Shown here one piece after another: positions 36,935 to 45,872 of a stretch of 64,000 bases of DNA; position 1 is the stretch's first letter, and each line of letters starts with the position of its first letter. Origin of the DNA: Marivivens aquimaris (GTDB lineage Bacteria > Pseudomonadota > Alphaproteobacteria > Rhodobacterales > Rhodobacteraceae); the NCBI RefSeq assembly GCF_015220045.1, contig NZ_JADBGB010000001.1:248001-312000 (forward strand). Direction: 5' to 3'. Below the pieces are notes generated by a model. That model was not told the DNA's origin. It saw only the letters and a list, made by a program, of their open reading frames with translations, and did no database searches. The position numbers and the translations under genes are program-made.

Positions 36935-38167
36935 ATGGCACGCATTGTTCCGCTTTCCGAAGCACATCACCTTCCTCTCTGGCGCCAACCCCGTTCGCTG
37001 CTGTTTCTCATGGCTATGGCCATGCCTGTTGCGTTCAACGTGTGGTCCGCGCTGCTTAATAACTTTGTCATCGAAGCCGCCGATTTTCACGGCGAGGATA
37101 TCGGCCTGCTGCACACGGTCCGAGAAATCCCCGGCTTCCTTGCGATAGGTGTAATCCTCGTTCTGTGGGTCGTGCGCGAACAGAAGTTGGCACTGTTTTC
37201 GCTGATGCTGCTGGGCATCGCGACCGGCGTGACAGCTTGGTTTCCTACCTTGGGCGGCATCCTGATCATCACGCTGCTGTCCTCTATCGGCTTCCACTAT
37301 TACGAGACCGTCAACCAGTCGCTCCAGCTTCAGTGGATCGAAAAGGAGAGGGCTCCCCAAACCATCGGCTGGCTGCTCGCGGCGGGGTCGGGGGCGACGC
37401 TGGTCGCCTATGGCCTGCTGGTCCTGACGTGGAAGACCTTCGATCTGTCCTACAACTTCGTCTATATGATCGGCGGCGGCTTCACGTTCATCGTGGCCGT
37501 GATCGCGCTCTTCGCCTATCCGCAGTTCGAAGCACCGCATCCGCAGAACAAATCCTTCGTCCTGCGCCGCCGTTATGGCCTCTATTATGCGCTGCAATTC
37601 ATGGCCGGTGCGCGCCGTCAGATTTTTGTCGTTTTTGCTGGCTTCATGATGGTCGAACGGTTCGGCTTCGAAGTGCACGAAGTGACAGGTCTGTTCCTCA
37701 TCAACCTCGTCGCCAACATGATCATTGCGCCGCAGATCGGCCGATTGGTCCACCATTGGGGCGAGCGCCGTGCGCTGCTAATCGAGTACGCGGGCCTCGT
37801 CATTGTCTTCTCGCTCTACGGCGGGGTCTACTGGTTCGGCTGGGGCGTTGTGCTGGCATCCGCGCTCTATGTCGTCGACCATATGTTCTTTGCGATGTCG
37901 CTGGCGCTCAAAACCTACTTCCAGAAAATCGCCGATCCCAAGGACATCGCGCCCACCGCAGCGGTCGCATTCACGATCAACCACATCGCAGCCGTGTTCC
38001 TCCCTGTGTTGCTCGGCCTGTTGTGGATGTCTTCGCCGATGTGGGTGTTCCTGCTGGCGGCGGGGATGGCTGGCACTTCCTTCTGTCTGGCGCTTCTGAT
38101 ACCCCGCCATCCAGAACCGGGGCGTGAAACCGTGTTTACCCGACCGATTGCCGCCCCCGCTGAATAA
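36935..38167 (+). CDS. Major facilitator superfamily transporter
   Basis: About 410 residues with 12 predicted membrane helices (first at about 21-42, LLFLMAMAMPVAFNVWSALLNNFV). I placed the start at ATG 36935 (MARIVPLSEAHHLPLW), though ATG 36869 is also open in frame and neither has a strong ribosome site. Sequence such as REIPGFLAIGVILVLWVVREQKLALFSL does not point to a substrate I recognise. Ten bases after its stop prmA begins, so they may be co-transcribed. Confidence 0.83.
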   Translation: MARIVPLSEAHHLPLWRQPRSLLFLMAMAMPVAFNVWSALLNNFVIEAADFHGEDIGLLHTVREIPGFLAIGVILVLWVVREQKLALFSLMLLGIATGVTAWFPTLGGILIITLLSSIGFHYYETVNQSLQLQWIEKERAPQTIGWLLAAGSGATLVAYGLLVLTWKTFDLSYNFVYMIGGGFTFIVAVIALFAYPQFEAPHPQNKSFVLRRRYGLYYALQFMAGARRQIFVVFAGFMMVERFGFEVHEVTGLFLINLVANMIIAPQIGRLVHHWGERRALLIEYAGLVIVFSLYGGVYWFGWGVVLASALYVVDHMFFAMSLALKTYFQKIADPKDIAPTAAVAFTINHIAAVFLPVLLGLLWMSSPMWVFLLAAGMAGTSFCLALLIPRHPEPGRETVFTRPIAAPAE

Positions 38168-38177
38168 AGAGCCTGCA

Positions 38178-39059
38178 ATGTCCGACGAAATGACCTATTC
38201 CGCCATCGCAGTCTGTTCCTCGCTGGATCAGGCCGAAGCCCTTGCCGCTGCTTGCGATAATCTGTTCCCCGAACCGACAGGCGTCGGCTCGTTCGAGATC
38301 GAGGACGGATCGGGTCTGTTCGAGGTCGCTTGCTACTTTACCGAAGAACCCGACCGCGCTGGCCTCTCGCTGCTGGCGACGATGCACGGCGCCAAGGATT
38401 TCGTCGTGTCCGAAGTTCCGCAAATCGACTGGGTCGCCCATGTCCGCCGCGAACTTGCGCCGGTCGAGGCTGGCCGCTTCTTTGTCTACGGCAGCCACGA
38501 CGCCGACAAGCTGCCCGAGGGCCGCATTGGTCTGCTGATCGAAGCTGCAATGGCATTCGGCACCGGTCACCACGGCACCACGCTGGGCTGTCTGCGCGCA
38601 CTCAACCGTCTGGTCGAAGAGGGCGTAAAGCCCGCACGTGTCATTGACGTAGGCTGCGGCACCGCCGTTCTGGCCATGGGCGCTGCACGCGTCTGGCCCG
38701 AGGCCGCGACGCTCGCGTCCGATATCGATCAAGTTGCCGTAGACGTGGCCGAGGCGAACCTCGCCGCCAACGGTATGTCGGGCGCTGTCTTCTGCCTCGA
38801 AGCGGCAGGCTTCAACGCCAAGGAAATCGAACAGGCCGCGCCGTTCGATCTGATCTTCGCGAATATTCTGAAGGGGCCGCTGGTCGCTCTGTCCCCCGAC
38901 ATGGCCAAGCACATCGCCTCGGGCGGTCATGCTATCCTGTCGGGCATCCTGAACGAGCAGGCCGATGCGGTTCTCGCGACATATCAGGACAACGGTTTTG
39001 TCCTGAAAGAACGCGAAGTGATCGGCGATTGGACCACGCTCACTCTGACGCACGGCTAA
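38178..39059 (+). CDS. prmA: Ribosomal protein L11 methyltransferase
   Basis: 293 residues from ATG 38178 (MSDEMTYSAIAVC). Trimethylates ribosomal protein L11. The SAM-binding motif is VIDVGCGTAVLAMGAARVWPEA, preceded by AFGTGHHGTTLGCLRAL, the PrmA hallmark, and the post-motif FDLIFANILKGPLVAL holds the catalytic-region Asn. AAAGAG sits six bases before the start. Followed by a terminator shared with a convergent small gene. Confidence 0.93.
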   Translation: MSDEMTYSAIAVCSSLDQAEALAAACDNLFPEPTGVGSFEIEDGSGLFEVACYFTEEPDRAGLSLLATMHGAKDFVVSEVPQIDWVAHVRRELAPVEAGRFFVYGSHDADKLPEGRIGLLIEAAMAFGTGHHGTTLGCLRALNRLVEEGVKPARVIDVGCGTAVLAMGAARVWPEAATLASDIDQVAVDVAEANLAANGMSGAVFCLEAAGFNAKEIEQAAPFDLIFANILKGPLVALSPDMAKHIASGGHAILSGILNEQADAVLATYQDNGFVLKEREVIGDWTTLTLTHG

Positions 39060-39085
39060 GTCGTCAGACCCGAGCCCTAGAAATC

Positions 39086-39120
39086 AAAAAGGCCGCCTCA
39101 TCGAGGCGGCCTGTGTGTTT
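39086..39120. terminator. Bidirectional terminator between prmA and the DUF1127 gene
   Basis: AGGCCGCCTC / GAGGCGGCCT stem with loop ATC. On the minus strand it is followed by CTTTTTGATTT; on the plus strand by TGTGTGTTT, so it is stronger for the DUF1127 gene. Confidence 0.8.
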
Positions 39121-39137
39121 CCAGAGGTCCTCGGAGA

Positions 39138-39347
39138 TCAGAAGCGAGCGCGTGCTTCGAGCTTGGCGATATCTGCACGAACCAGGCCAATATCGTCCAG
39201 CTCGCGATCGGTCAGCTTACGCAGCTGCTTGGCGGTCGTTTTCGCATTATAAGCGAACTCGATACGGTCGAGCAGGTCGTAGAAGAAGCCGGTGACCAGG
39301 TAGGTCAGGCGCGGGCTGACGGCGCGGGTGTTGTCGATAGTAACCAT
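39138..39347 (-). CDS. DUF1127 small protein
   Basis: 69 residues from ATG 39347, with GGAG six bases upstream. The C-terminal DUF1127 motif is TAKQLRKLTDRELDDIGLVRADIAKLEARARF. In Rhodobacter and Agrobacterium such arginine-rich small proteins affect RNA turnover, phosphate and stress responses. The N-terminal half (TRAVSPRLTYLVTGFFYDLLDRI) is partly hydrophobic. Its promoter lies in the 335-bp gap to ruvC. Confidence 0.9.
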   Translation of the reverse strand: MVTIDNTRAVSPRLTYLVTGFFYDLLDRIEFAYNAKTTAKQLRKLTDRELDDIGLVRADIAKLEARARF

Positions 39348-39629
39348 GAGGCACTCCAAGAGGTTTGCTGCATCGCAGCGCTATGTGTTGTTCATGTCGC
39401 CCAATTAGTCAGCAGTTTTGAAACGCGAAAGAGTGCGTTTTGCATGACTGATATGCGACTTGTGCATGGCGGAAAATCGACACTTCGCCCTTTAAAAACG
39501 GCCGATGTGGCGACGAACGGTCAAAAGCCGACAAATGTCGTTTTCGGATTTCGGACAGTCGTCGGCAAATCCGATTTTGCCATTTCTGCAGTGCAGCATC
39601 ACGGCGATTTCAAAACGAACTTGGTTTAT

Positions 39630-39644
39630 GTTCGCGTTTTGTGC
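39630..39644 (+). promoter_or_regulatory. Near-consensus SOS (LexA) box upstream of ruvC
   Basis: GTTCGCGTTTTGTGC matches the alphaproteobacterial LexA site GTTC-N7-GTTC with one mismatch (GTGC) and has the common GTTTT centre. It ends 38 bases before the ruvC start. The rest of the 39348-39682 gap shows no supportable gene. Confidence 0.5.
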
Positions 39645-39682
39645 TAGTGAGGCTCAACAACAATAATTTTCAGAGGCAGACC

Positions 39683-40192
39683 ATGCGCGTCATCGGTATC
39701 GACCCCGGTTTGCGGAATATGGGCTGGGGCATCATCGAATCGGTCGGTTCGCGACTCACCCATGTGGCGAACGGCACCTGCAAATCGGATGGCAAAGCGG
39801 ACCTGTCGGAACGTCTCTTGTCGCTCTACGACCAGCTCAATGACGTTTTCCAGACCTACCAGCCCGACGCTGCCGCCGTCGAACAGACCTTCGTCAACAA
39901 AGACGCCGTGGCGACCCTGAAACTGGGGCAGGCGAGGGGCATCGCGCTGCTCGTCCCCGCGCAAGCCGGACTGCGGGTGGGGGAGTATCTGCCCAACGCA
40001 GTCAAGAAAGCGGTCGTCGGGGTCGGTCATGCTGACAAGAAACAGATCGGCCACATGGTCGGTGTTTACTTGCCAGGCGTCAAAGTCCATGGACCCGACG
40101 CTGCCGACGCGCTCGCCATCGCGATCTGCCACGCCCACCACTGTCAATCCGCGAACCATCTGTCGCGCGCAGTCATGAAGGCAGGCGCATGA
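39683..40192 (+). CDS. ruvC: Holliday junction resolvase RuvC
   Basis: 169 residues from ATG 39683, with AGAGG upstream. Cuts Holliday junctions with RuvAB. The acidic catalytic residues are in [12 protein letters not shown] (N-terminus), [23 protein letters not shown] (Glu) and [16 protein letters not shown] (C-terminal Asp pair). [16 protein letters not shown] is the DNA-binding segment. Four-base overlap with ruvA; ruvC, ruvA and ruvB form one operon, probably under SOS control. Confidence 0.96.
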   Translation: MRVIGIDPGLRNMGWGIIESVGSRLTHVANGTCKSDGKADLSERLLSLYDQLNDVFQTYQPDAAAVEQTFVNKDAVATLKLGQARGIALLVPAQAGLRVGEYLPNAVKKAVVGVGHADKKQIGHMVGVYLPGVKVHGPDAADALAIAICHAHHCQSANHLSRAVMKAGA

Positions 40193-40848
40193 TCGGGAAA
40201 ATCTCTGGTATCGTCGACTATAAGGGCCTCGACCACGTTCTCATCGACGTGCGCGGTGTCGGATATGTCGTCTACTGTTCTGACCGCGTCATGGCGGCCC
40301 TGCCTCCAGTCGGTGAGGCGACGGCCCTCTATACTGACATGCTCGTGCGCGAGGATCTGCTGCAACTCTTTGGTTTCACGACCCTCGTGGAGAAAGAATG
40401 GCACCGCTTGCTGACCGGCGTGCAAGGCATCGGCCCGAAGGCGTCACTTGCGATCCTTGGTACGCTCGGCCCCGAAGGTGTCAGCCGCGCCATCGCGCTG
40501 GGCGACTGGTCCGCGATTGCCAAGGCCAAAGGCGTCGGCCCCAAAACCGCGCAGCGTGTGACGATGGAGCTGAAAAACAAAGCGCCATCCGTCATGTCGA
40601 TGACCGGCGCAGAGGCGACCGTAAATGACGACGTGATCGAAACCGAAGCGCCCGCCAAGCCGCGCAAGCGTGCCGCTCCGCCCAAACAGTCCGCTGCCCA
40701 GCCCGAAGCGCTGTCTGCGCTGGCGAACCTTGGCTATCAACCGTCCGAGGCGGCCGGCGCCGTCGCTCAGGCCTTGGCCGATGATCCAGACCTTGATACC
40801 GGTGCCCTCATCAAGACAGCGCTCAAGCTGCTCGCACCGAAAGGCTAA
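40189..40848 (+). CDS. ruvA: Holliday junction branch migration protein RuvA
   Basis: 219 residues. Tetrameric junction-binding subunit that loads RuvB. Domain I ([31 protein letters not shown]), the paired helix-hairpin-helix domain II ([35 protein letters not shown]) and the C-terminal RuvB-contacting domain III ([23 protein letters not shown]) are all present, joined by a proline/lysine-rich linker. Confidence 0.96.
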   Translation: MIGKISGIVDYKGLDHVLIDVRGVGYVVYCSDRVMAALPPVGEATALYTDMLVREDLLQLFGFTTLVEKEWHRLLTGVQGIGPKASLAILGTLGPEGVSRAIALGDWSAIAKAKGVGPKTAQRVTMELKNKAPSVMSMTGAEATVNDDVIETEAPAKPRKRAAPPKQSAAQPEALSALANLGYQPSEAAGAVAQALADDPDLDTGALIKTALKLLAPKG

Positions 40849-40851
40849 CGG

Positions 40852-41868
40852 ATGGAACGGCAGGAAGAACTCAATCCCGAGCGCAAGCCCGAGGACCGCG
40901 ACCGCGCTTTGCGACCGCAAGGTCTCGAAGAGTTCATCGGTCAGGCAGAAGCCCGCGCCAACCTCCGCGTCTTCATTGAATCCGCCAAACGCCGCGGCGA
41001 GGCGATGGACCACACGCTGTTCCACGGCCCGCCAGGTTTGGGCAAAACGACCCTTGCACAGATCATGGCCCGCGAACTGGGCGTGAATTTCCGCATGACC
41101 TCCGGCCCCGTGCTGGCCAAAGCGGGCGACCTCGCTGCGATCCTGACGAACCTCGAAGCCAGAGATGTCCTGTTCATCGACGAAATCCACCGCATGAACC
41201 CTGCGGTGGAAGAGGTGCTCTACCCCGCGATGGAGGACTACGAGCTCGACCTCGTCATCGGCGAAGGCCCCGCTGCGCGCACCGTCCGTATCGAACTGCA
41301 ACCCTTCACGCTGGTCGGCGCAACGACGCGGCTCGGCCTGCTGACCACGCCGCTGCGTGACCGCTTCGGCATTCCGACCCGCCTTCAGTTCTATAACGTC
41401 GAAGAACTCCACCAGATTGTGCAGCGCGGTGCCCGTCTGATGGGCGCACCTGCCGACGACGACGGTGCGCGCGAGATTGCAACCCGCGCACGCGGCACGC
41501 CCCGTATTGCAGGCCGCCTGCTGCGCCGCGTCGTGGACTTCGCCATCGTCGAAGGCGATGGCCGCGTCACTCAAGCCCTTGCAGATCGCGCCCTGACGCG
41601 CCTCGATGTCGACCACCTCGGCCTCGATGGCGCCGACCGCCGCTATCTCAAGCTCATCGCCGAAAGCTATGGCGGCGGCCCAGTTGGCATCGAAACCCTC
41701 TCTGCCGCGCTGAGCGAAAGCCGCGACGCGCTCGAAGAAGTTATAGAACCCTACCTCCTCCAGCAGGGCCTCATCCAGCGTACCCCGCGGGGACGTATGC
41801 TCACTCGCGCCAGCTGGCGGCACCTCGGCCTCGAGGCTCCGAAATCCGAAAGCGATCTCTTCGGCTGA
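40852..41868 (+). CDS. ruvB: Holliday junction branch migration helicase RuvB
   Basis: 338 residues. AAA+ motor of branch migration. Walker A is [16 protein letters not shown], Walker [17 protein letters not shown], sensor 1 [20 protein letters not shown] with the arginine finger region, and the C-terminal winged helix [19 protein letters not shown]. Three bases after ruvA. Followed by a copy of the dispersed intergenic repeat. Confidence 0.97.
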   Translation: MERQEELNPERKPEDRDRALRPQGLEEFIGQAEARANLRVFIESAKRRGEAMDHTLFHGPPGLGKTTLAQIMARELGVNFRMTSGPVLAKAGDLAAILTNLEARDVLFIDEIHRMNPAVEEVLYPAMEDYELDLVIGEGPAARTVRIELQPFTLVGATTRLGLLTTPLRDRFGIPTRLQFYNVEELHQIVQRGARLMGAPADDDGAREIATRARGTPRIAGRLLRRVVDFAIVEGDGRVTQALADRALTRLDVDHLGLDGADRRYLKLIAESYGGGPVGIETLSAALSESRDALEEVIEPYLLQQGLIQRTPRGRMLTRASWRHLGLEAPKSESDLFG

Positions 41869-41876
41869 CCTGCCTT

Positions 41877-41933
41877 TGTGCCTCAAATATCCCGGGGGTG
41901 AATTGGCGAAGCCAAGAGGGAGCAGCGCCCCCG
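41877..41933 (-). repeat. Copy 2 of the dispersed intergenic repeat (long form)
   Basis: Reads GCCTCAAATATCCCGGGGGTG, then AATTGGCGAAGCCAAGAGGG and AGCAGCGCCCCC. The same modules in reverse orientation occur at 62805-62867. GGCGAAGCC is itself a small hairpin. It lies just after ruvB. Confidence 0.65.
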
Positions 41934-41977
41934 CCGCGCCATTGAACTGAAACCAACTTCGGGTTAATTGCGATCCA

Positions 41978-42595
41978 ATGACGCCAGAAGATATTACCGC
42001 ACTGTTCACCCGCAAAGACGGCTCCTACCTCTGCGCCCGCTGGGGCAGGCCAATTGTGCCTGTCGTTTTCGGGGTCGAGGATGAAACGCTCCAGACCGTG
42101 AAAGGCGCGATTGAAGCCATCGTCGCGCTGGCCGGTCACAACATGGACGAGACCGACACGGAACTTGGCGCCAACCTCATGGTATTTTTCTGCCGTGAGT
42201 GGAGCGAGCTCGAGGGCGTGCCGAACCTCGGTCAGCTCATCGACGGACTGCCGGATCTGGTGCAGCGCCTCGATGCGGCCGGCGCCAATCAGTACCGCAC
42301 CTTCCGTTTCGACCAGCAGGGCGCGATCAAACTCTGCATCGTATTCGTCCGCATGGACGCGGAACTGGCCAAACAGCCAGCCGAGACCATCGCTCTCGCG
42401 CAGGCCGCTCAACTCATGCTCACATGGTCGGATCAGGCATTCGCTGACCGCTCTCCGCTGGCACTGGCCAATGGCAACGCGGTTCTGCGGCCTGAAATCG
42501 GCGCGGTCATTCAGGCGGCTTACGATCAAGTGATGCCGGTCAGCGCGCAGAACAGCAGCCACGCCCTGCGGCTATACGCCCGAACGCTGGGCTGA
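41978..42595 (+). CDS. Conserved hypothetical protein (205 residues)
   Basis: MTPEDITALFTRKDGSYLCARWGRPIVPVVFGVEDETLQTVKG and so on. Soluble, acidic, no signal peptide or membrane segment; mixed alpha/beta pattern with a conserved-looking FFCREWSELEGVPNLG and FRFDQQGAIKLCIVFVRMD. I do not recognise a family. I recall proteins of this size between ruvB and ybgC in related Rhodobacterales. Transcribed alone or with ruvCAB; about 55 bases before ybgC. Confidence 0.75.
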   Translation: MTPEDITALFTRKDGSYLCARWGRPIVPVVFGVEDETLQTVKGAIEAIVALAGHNMDETDTELGANLMVFFCREWSELEGVPNLGQLIDGLPDLVQRLDAAGANQYRTFRFDQQGAIKLCIVFVRMDAELAKQPAETIALAQAAQLMLTWSDQAFADRSPLALANGNAVLRPEIGAVIQAAYDQVMPVSAQNSSHALRLYARTLG

Positions 42596-42649
42596 GTGCT
42601 AGACGCAGCGCGGAGGGCACCCTAACGTGCCCTCAATTCTGGAGGCCCG

Positions 42650-43039
42650 ATGATCCACTCGTTCAACTGCCGCGTTTATTACGAAGACACCGACCTCGCC
42701 GGTATCGTCTATTATGCGAACTACCTGCGGTTCATCGAACGTGCCCGCTCAGAATGGGTGCGTGCGCGGGGTGTGAATCAACGGGCTTTGAAAGAGACCG
42801 AGGGCGTGGTTTTCGCCGTCCGCCGCGTGGAGGCCGACTACCTTCAGCCTGCCAAGTTTGATGACGAACTCACCGTACTGACCGAGATTGAAAACATCGG
42901 CGGTGCGAGCATGACGCTGAAGCAATCTGTAACACGGGATGGTGTGATCCTGTTTACTGCGGTGGTGACACTTGTCGCAATAGGCGCAAACGGGGCACCG
43001 GTCCGACTACCTGCTATTCTGCGCAAGCCTTTGCACTGA
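42650..43039 (+). CDS. ybgC: Tol-Pal-associated acyl-CoA thioesterase
   Basis: 129 residues, hot-dog fold. FNCRVYYEDTDLAGIVYYANYLRFIERARSEWVR contains the 4HBT active-site Asp (YEDTDLAGIVYYANY). In E. coli YbgC hydrolyses acyl-CoA and binds acyl carrier protein and phospholipid-synthesis enzymes. GGAGG lies four bases before ATG 42650. It opens the tol-pal cluster; the 171 bases before tolQ probably hold a second promoter. Confidence 0.94.
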   Translation: MIHSFNCRVYYEDTDLAGIVYYANYLRFIERARSEWVRARGVNQRALKETEGVVFAVRRVEADYLQPAKFDDELTVLTEIENIGGASMTLKQSVTRDGVILFTAVVTLVAIGANGAPVRLPAILRKPLH

Positions 43040-43210
43040 TTGAATAAACGGCGTGTCGGGGTGCCTGTCGCGCTCACCGCAGTATACCCCTGATTGGCCG
43101 CTTTTTGCTCACGCGGAACCGTGATGCAGGATATCTAGCCTTGGTTCTGCAAATCCTGTATTTGTTGGTAAAAATGCGGCCAAAGTGAGCCGCCCGAAAC
43201 GAGCAGGCAG

Positions 43211-43885
43211 ATGGAAGCAGCAACCGATTATACGATGTGGGCACTTTTTGCCCGCGCGACCCTTCTTGTAAAACTCGTGATGATCCTTTTGGTCATGGCA
43301 TCCATCTGGTGCTGGGCCGTCATCGTCGACAAGATCCGCCAGTACCGCAAAGCCCGCGCAGAAGCCGCCGAGTTCGATCGTGCGTTCTGGTCGGGTGAAC
43401 CTCTCAACGAACTCTACGACCAGATCGGCAACAATCCCGAAGGTCCGGCGCAGCGCATCTTCGTGGCAGGTATGCTCGAATGGCAGCGCAGCATCCGTGA
43501 CGACGGACGGTTCATTGCCAACGCGCAGGCCCGCATTGACCGCTCGATGGATGTCGCCATCGCGAAGGAGGCCGCGAACCTCCAGAAAGGTCTGCCGGTT
43601 CTGGCAACCGTTGGTTCGACCGCGCCGTTCGTTGGCCTGTTTGGTACCGTCTGGGGCATCATGAACTCGTTCATCGAGATCGCCGAAGCCCAGAACACCA
43701 ACCTCGCCGTCGTTGCGCCCGGTATCTCCGAGGCGCTGCTGGCCACCGGTCTGGGTCTTCTGGCCGCTATCCCTGCGGTTATTTTCTACAACAAACTCTC
43801 GAATGACAGCGATCATATCATCGCGGGCTACGAGGCGTTTGCTGACGAATTCTCGACCATCCTCGGTCGTCAGCTGGATAGCTGA
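43211..43885 (+). CDS. tolQ: Tol-Pal proton channel subunit TolQ
   Basis: 224 residues, three membrane helices (about 18-40, 125-147, 163-190). MotA/ExbB family: [28 protein letters not shown]-type block and [26 protein letters not shown] are the channel helices. With TolR it converts proton flow into movement of TolA, drawing in the outer membrane during division. Two bases before tolR. Confidence 0.95.
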   Translation: [224 protein letters not shown]

Positions 43886-43887
43886 TC

Positions 43888-44364
43888 ATGGGTGCTGGTG
43901 TCATGAACAAGGGCGGAGGAGGCGGAAGCCGCCGTCGCCGTCGCCGCACGTCAGGTGGCAGCAAAGCCATGGCCGAAATCAACATCACGCCGTTCGTGGA
44001 CGTGATGCTGGTTCTGCTCATCATCTTCATGGTCGCTGCGCCGCTCATGACGGTGGGCGTGCCTGTCGAACTGCCGAAAACCCAAGCCAGCGCGCTGCCG
44101 ACCGATGAGGAAGAGCCGTTGACTGTCACCATTACCGCCGAAGGTGTGCTGCTCATCCAGAACACCGAAACGGAAGAGGGTGAACTGGTTGCCAAACTGC
44201 AAGCCATCGCGGCAGAGCGTTCTTCGGACCGCATCTATCTGCGAGCGGACGGCAGCAACGCTTGGAATAACGTGGCCGAGGTTATGGGCCTTCTGAACGC
44301 TGGTGGTTTCTCCAACATCGGTCTTGTGACCGATGTCGCATCCCCCGCGGGGACGGACGGGTAA
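43888..44364 (+). CDS. tolR: Tol-Pal proton channel subunit TolR
   Basis: 158 residues. The single membrane helix carries the essential Asp: INITPFVDVMLVLLIIFMVAAPLM. The N-terminus is unusual in being glycine-rich followed by six arginines in a row, a strong positive-inside signal. The C-terminal periplasmic domain ends in NVAEVMGLLNAGGFSNIGLVTD. An alternative ATG is at 43903. Coupled to tolQ and tolA by two- and three-base gaps. Confidence 0.94.
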   Translation: MGAGVMNKGGGGGSRRRRRRTSGGSKAMAEINITPFVDVMLVLLIIFMVAAPLMTVGVPVELPKTQASALPTDEEEPLTVTITAEGVLLIQNTETEEGELVAKLQAIAAERSSDRIYLRADGSNAWNNVAEVMGLLNAGGFSNIGLVTDVASPAGTDG

Positions 44365-44367
44365 GCC

Positions 44368-45507
44368 GTGGACTTCCGTCGTTACAGCGCCGGTACTTAC
44401 GTTTCAGCAGCAGGGCACACCGCTTTGCTGTTCTGGCTCCTATTCGGCTGGGGCTTGAACAACGAGCCGATGGATTTTGACATCACCGAAGTGTCGGTCG
44501 TGTCGGGTGCGGAGTATGACGCGATCGTCGCTGCGTCCACGCCTCAAGCTACCACCGAAGAGCCTGCGCCGATGGCTCCGCCCGTTGTCGATGACACGCT
44601 GCCCGAGCCGACACCCGCCGAGGAAGCGCCTCAGCAGTCGCAGCCCGACGTGCCTGCCGCGCCGGTAGAAGAAACTCCGCCGCCTGAACCGCCGAGCCGC
44701 CCCGAACCGCCTGCCCAGATCGCCGAGGACGTGCCGGTTCTGCCCGCACCGCCCGCGCCGCCTGCTGCTGCGCCCGATCTGCCGCCGTCGGACCGTCCGG
44801 TTCCGCGTCCTGCAGACCGTGTCGCGAGCGAGGCCACGCCGCCTCCGCCGCCCGAGGCAGAGATTGCGCCTGACGCTCAGCAGGAAGTCGCGGAGGATGC
44901 CGAGGTCGTTCTGCCCGAGCCGGTTGAGGAAGAGCAGAGCGCCGCTGCGCCCGAAGAGTCGACGACCGAGATCGTAACCGAAGCGGAAACGCCTGCGGGT
45001 GCCGTCCAAAGCTCGCCGCGTCCGCCGTCGCGTCCGAACCGTCCGACGCCTCAGCCGGTCCAGACCGCAGAGACGGAACCGGAAGAAGAACCCGAACCCG
45101 CGCCGCAGCAGACCGAAGACGAAGCTGCCGCCCTGGCCGCTGCGCTTGCTGCTGCCAGCACGCCGACCGAAACGACGGCTCCCGCTGGTCCGCCGCTCAC
45201 GGGCGGCGAGCAGGAAGCGTTCCGTCTGTCGGTCCAGAGCTGCTGGAACGTGGACACGGGTGCCGAGTGGGCCAATGTGGTTGTTACAGTTGGTTTCAGT
45301 CTGTCACGCGAAGGGCAAGTCATCGGCGAGATCAAAATGCTGAACTCGTCGGGCGGCACGTCCGCGCAAGCCAACACCGCATTCCAGGCTGCACGCCGCG
45401 CCGTGCTGCGTTGCCAGTCGAGCGGCTACAACCTTCCGGCTGAAAAATACGATAGCTGGAAAGAGGTTGAGATCACCTTCGACCCCTCGCAGATGGTGTA
45501 CCGCTGA
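44368..45507 (+). CDS. tolA: TolA-like energy-transducing protein
   Basis: 379 residues from GTG 44368. One membrane helix near the N-terminus (TAALLFWLLFGWGL-type, about 11-29), then a 200-residue periplasmic stalk very rich in Pro, Glu and Ala instead of the Ala/Lys coiled coil of E. coli TolA. It ends in a compact domain (LSVQSCWNVDTGAEWANVVVTVGFSLSREGQVIG ... AVLRCQSSGYNL) of TolA/TonB-C type. Links TolQR to TolB and Pal. Stop overlaps the next start (TGATG). Confidence 0.9.
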   Translation: MDFRRYSAGTYVSAAGHTALLFWLLFGWGLNNEPMDFDITEVSVVSGAEYDAIVAASTPQATTEEPAPMAPPVVDDTLPEPTPAEEAPQQSQPDVPAAPVEETPPPEPPSRPEPPAQIAEDVPVLPAPPAPPAAAPDLPPSDRPVPRPADRVASEATPPPPPEAEIAPDAQQEVAEDAEVVLPEPVEEEQSAAAPEESTTEIVTEAETPAGAVQSSPRPPSRPNRPTPQPVQTAETEPEEEPEPAPQQTEDEAAALAAALAAASTPTETTAPAGPPLTGGEQEAFRLSVQSCWNVDTGAEWANVVVTVGFSLSREGQVIGEIKMLNSSGGTSAQANTAFQAARRAVLRCQSSGYNLPAEKYDSWKEVEITFDPSQMVYR

Positions 45508-45758
45508 TGCGTGGGGTTGTCGTTGCAGTGCTTGTGGTTCTGGCAGCGGCGGTCACCGCCGCTCCGCAAAGCCGCCTGCGGCCCACGCCGAACGAGAAAA
45601 TGCTTTGCCTGAATACGCACCGCTATGACGATAGCGTTATTCACAAAGATACCGCCTTGCGCTGTCAGGCCGTGGATGCGGTTCTATCTACAGAGCAAAA
45701 GAAAATTAAGACGGAGGGATGGATGAAGATCGACGCAGCGAAAGACGGGGCCAACTGA
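45507..45758 (+). CDS. Small secreted protein inside the tol cluster (83 residues)
   Basis: ATG 45507 overlaps the tolA stop. MRGVVVAVLVVLAAAVTAAP is a convincing Sec signal peptide, leaving a mature part of about 64 residues with two cysteines that could form a disulfide (KMLCLNTHRYDDS; TALRCQAVDAV). No lipobox and no family I recognise. Position between tolA and tolB suggests a periplasmic accessory of the Tol-Pal machine. It may also be an overlooked ORF without function; the signal peptide and coupling argue for a gene. Confidence 0.62.
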   Translation: MRGVVVAVLVVLAAAVTAAPQSRLRPTPNEKMLCLNTHRYDDSVIHKDTALRCQAVDAVLSTEQKKIKTEGWMKIDAAKDGAN

Positions 45759-45872
45759 TGCCCGAGTTTTGCTGCACGAGAGCTACGCAAACGATGCCGG
45801 CATTTGTGCTAGGCGCGTCAGCGAATTCCCGTTCGACATCCATTCGTTTCGTTCATTTAAACGAGGAAGCCC

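Noticed and set aside
39617..39633. GAAC-N9-GTTC as an alternative LexA site before ruvC
   Set aside because: Spacing of nine does not fit the alphaproteobacterial seven-base spacing; the overlapping GTTC-N7-GTGC fits better.
39444..39647. 67-codon plus-strand ORF in front of ruvC
   Set aside because: No ribosome binding site or family similarity; it overlaps the SOS-box and promoter region and looks like a chance frame.
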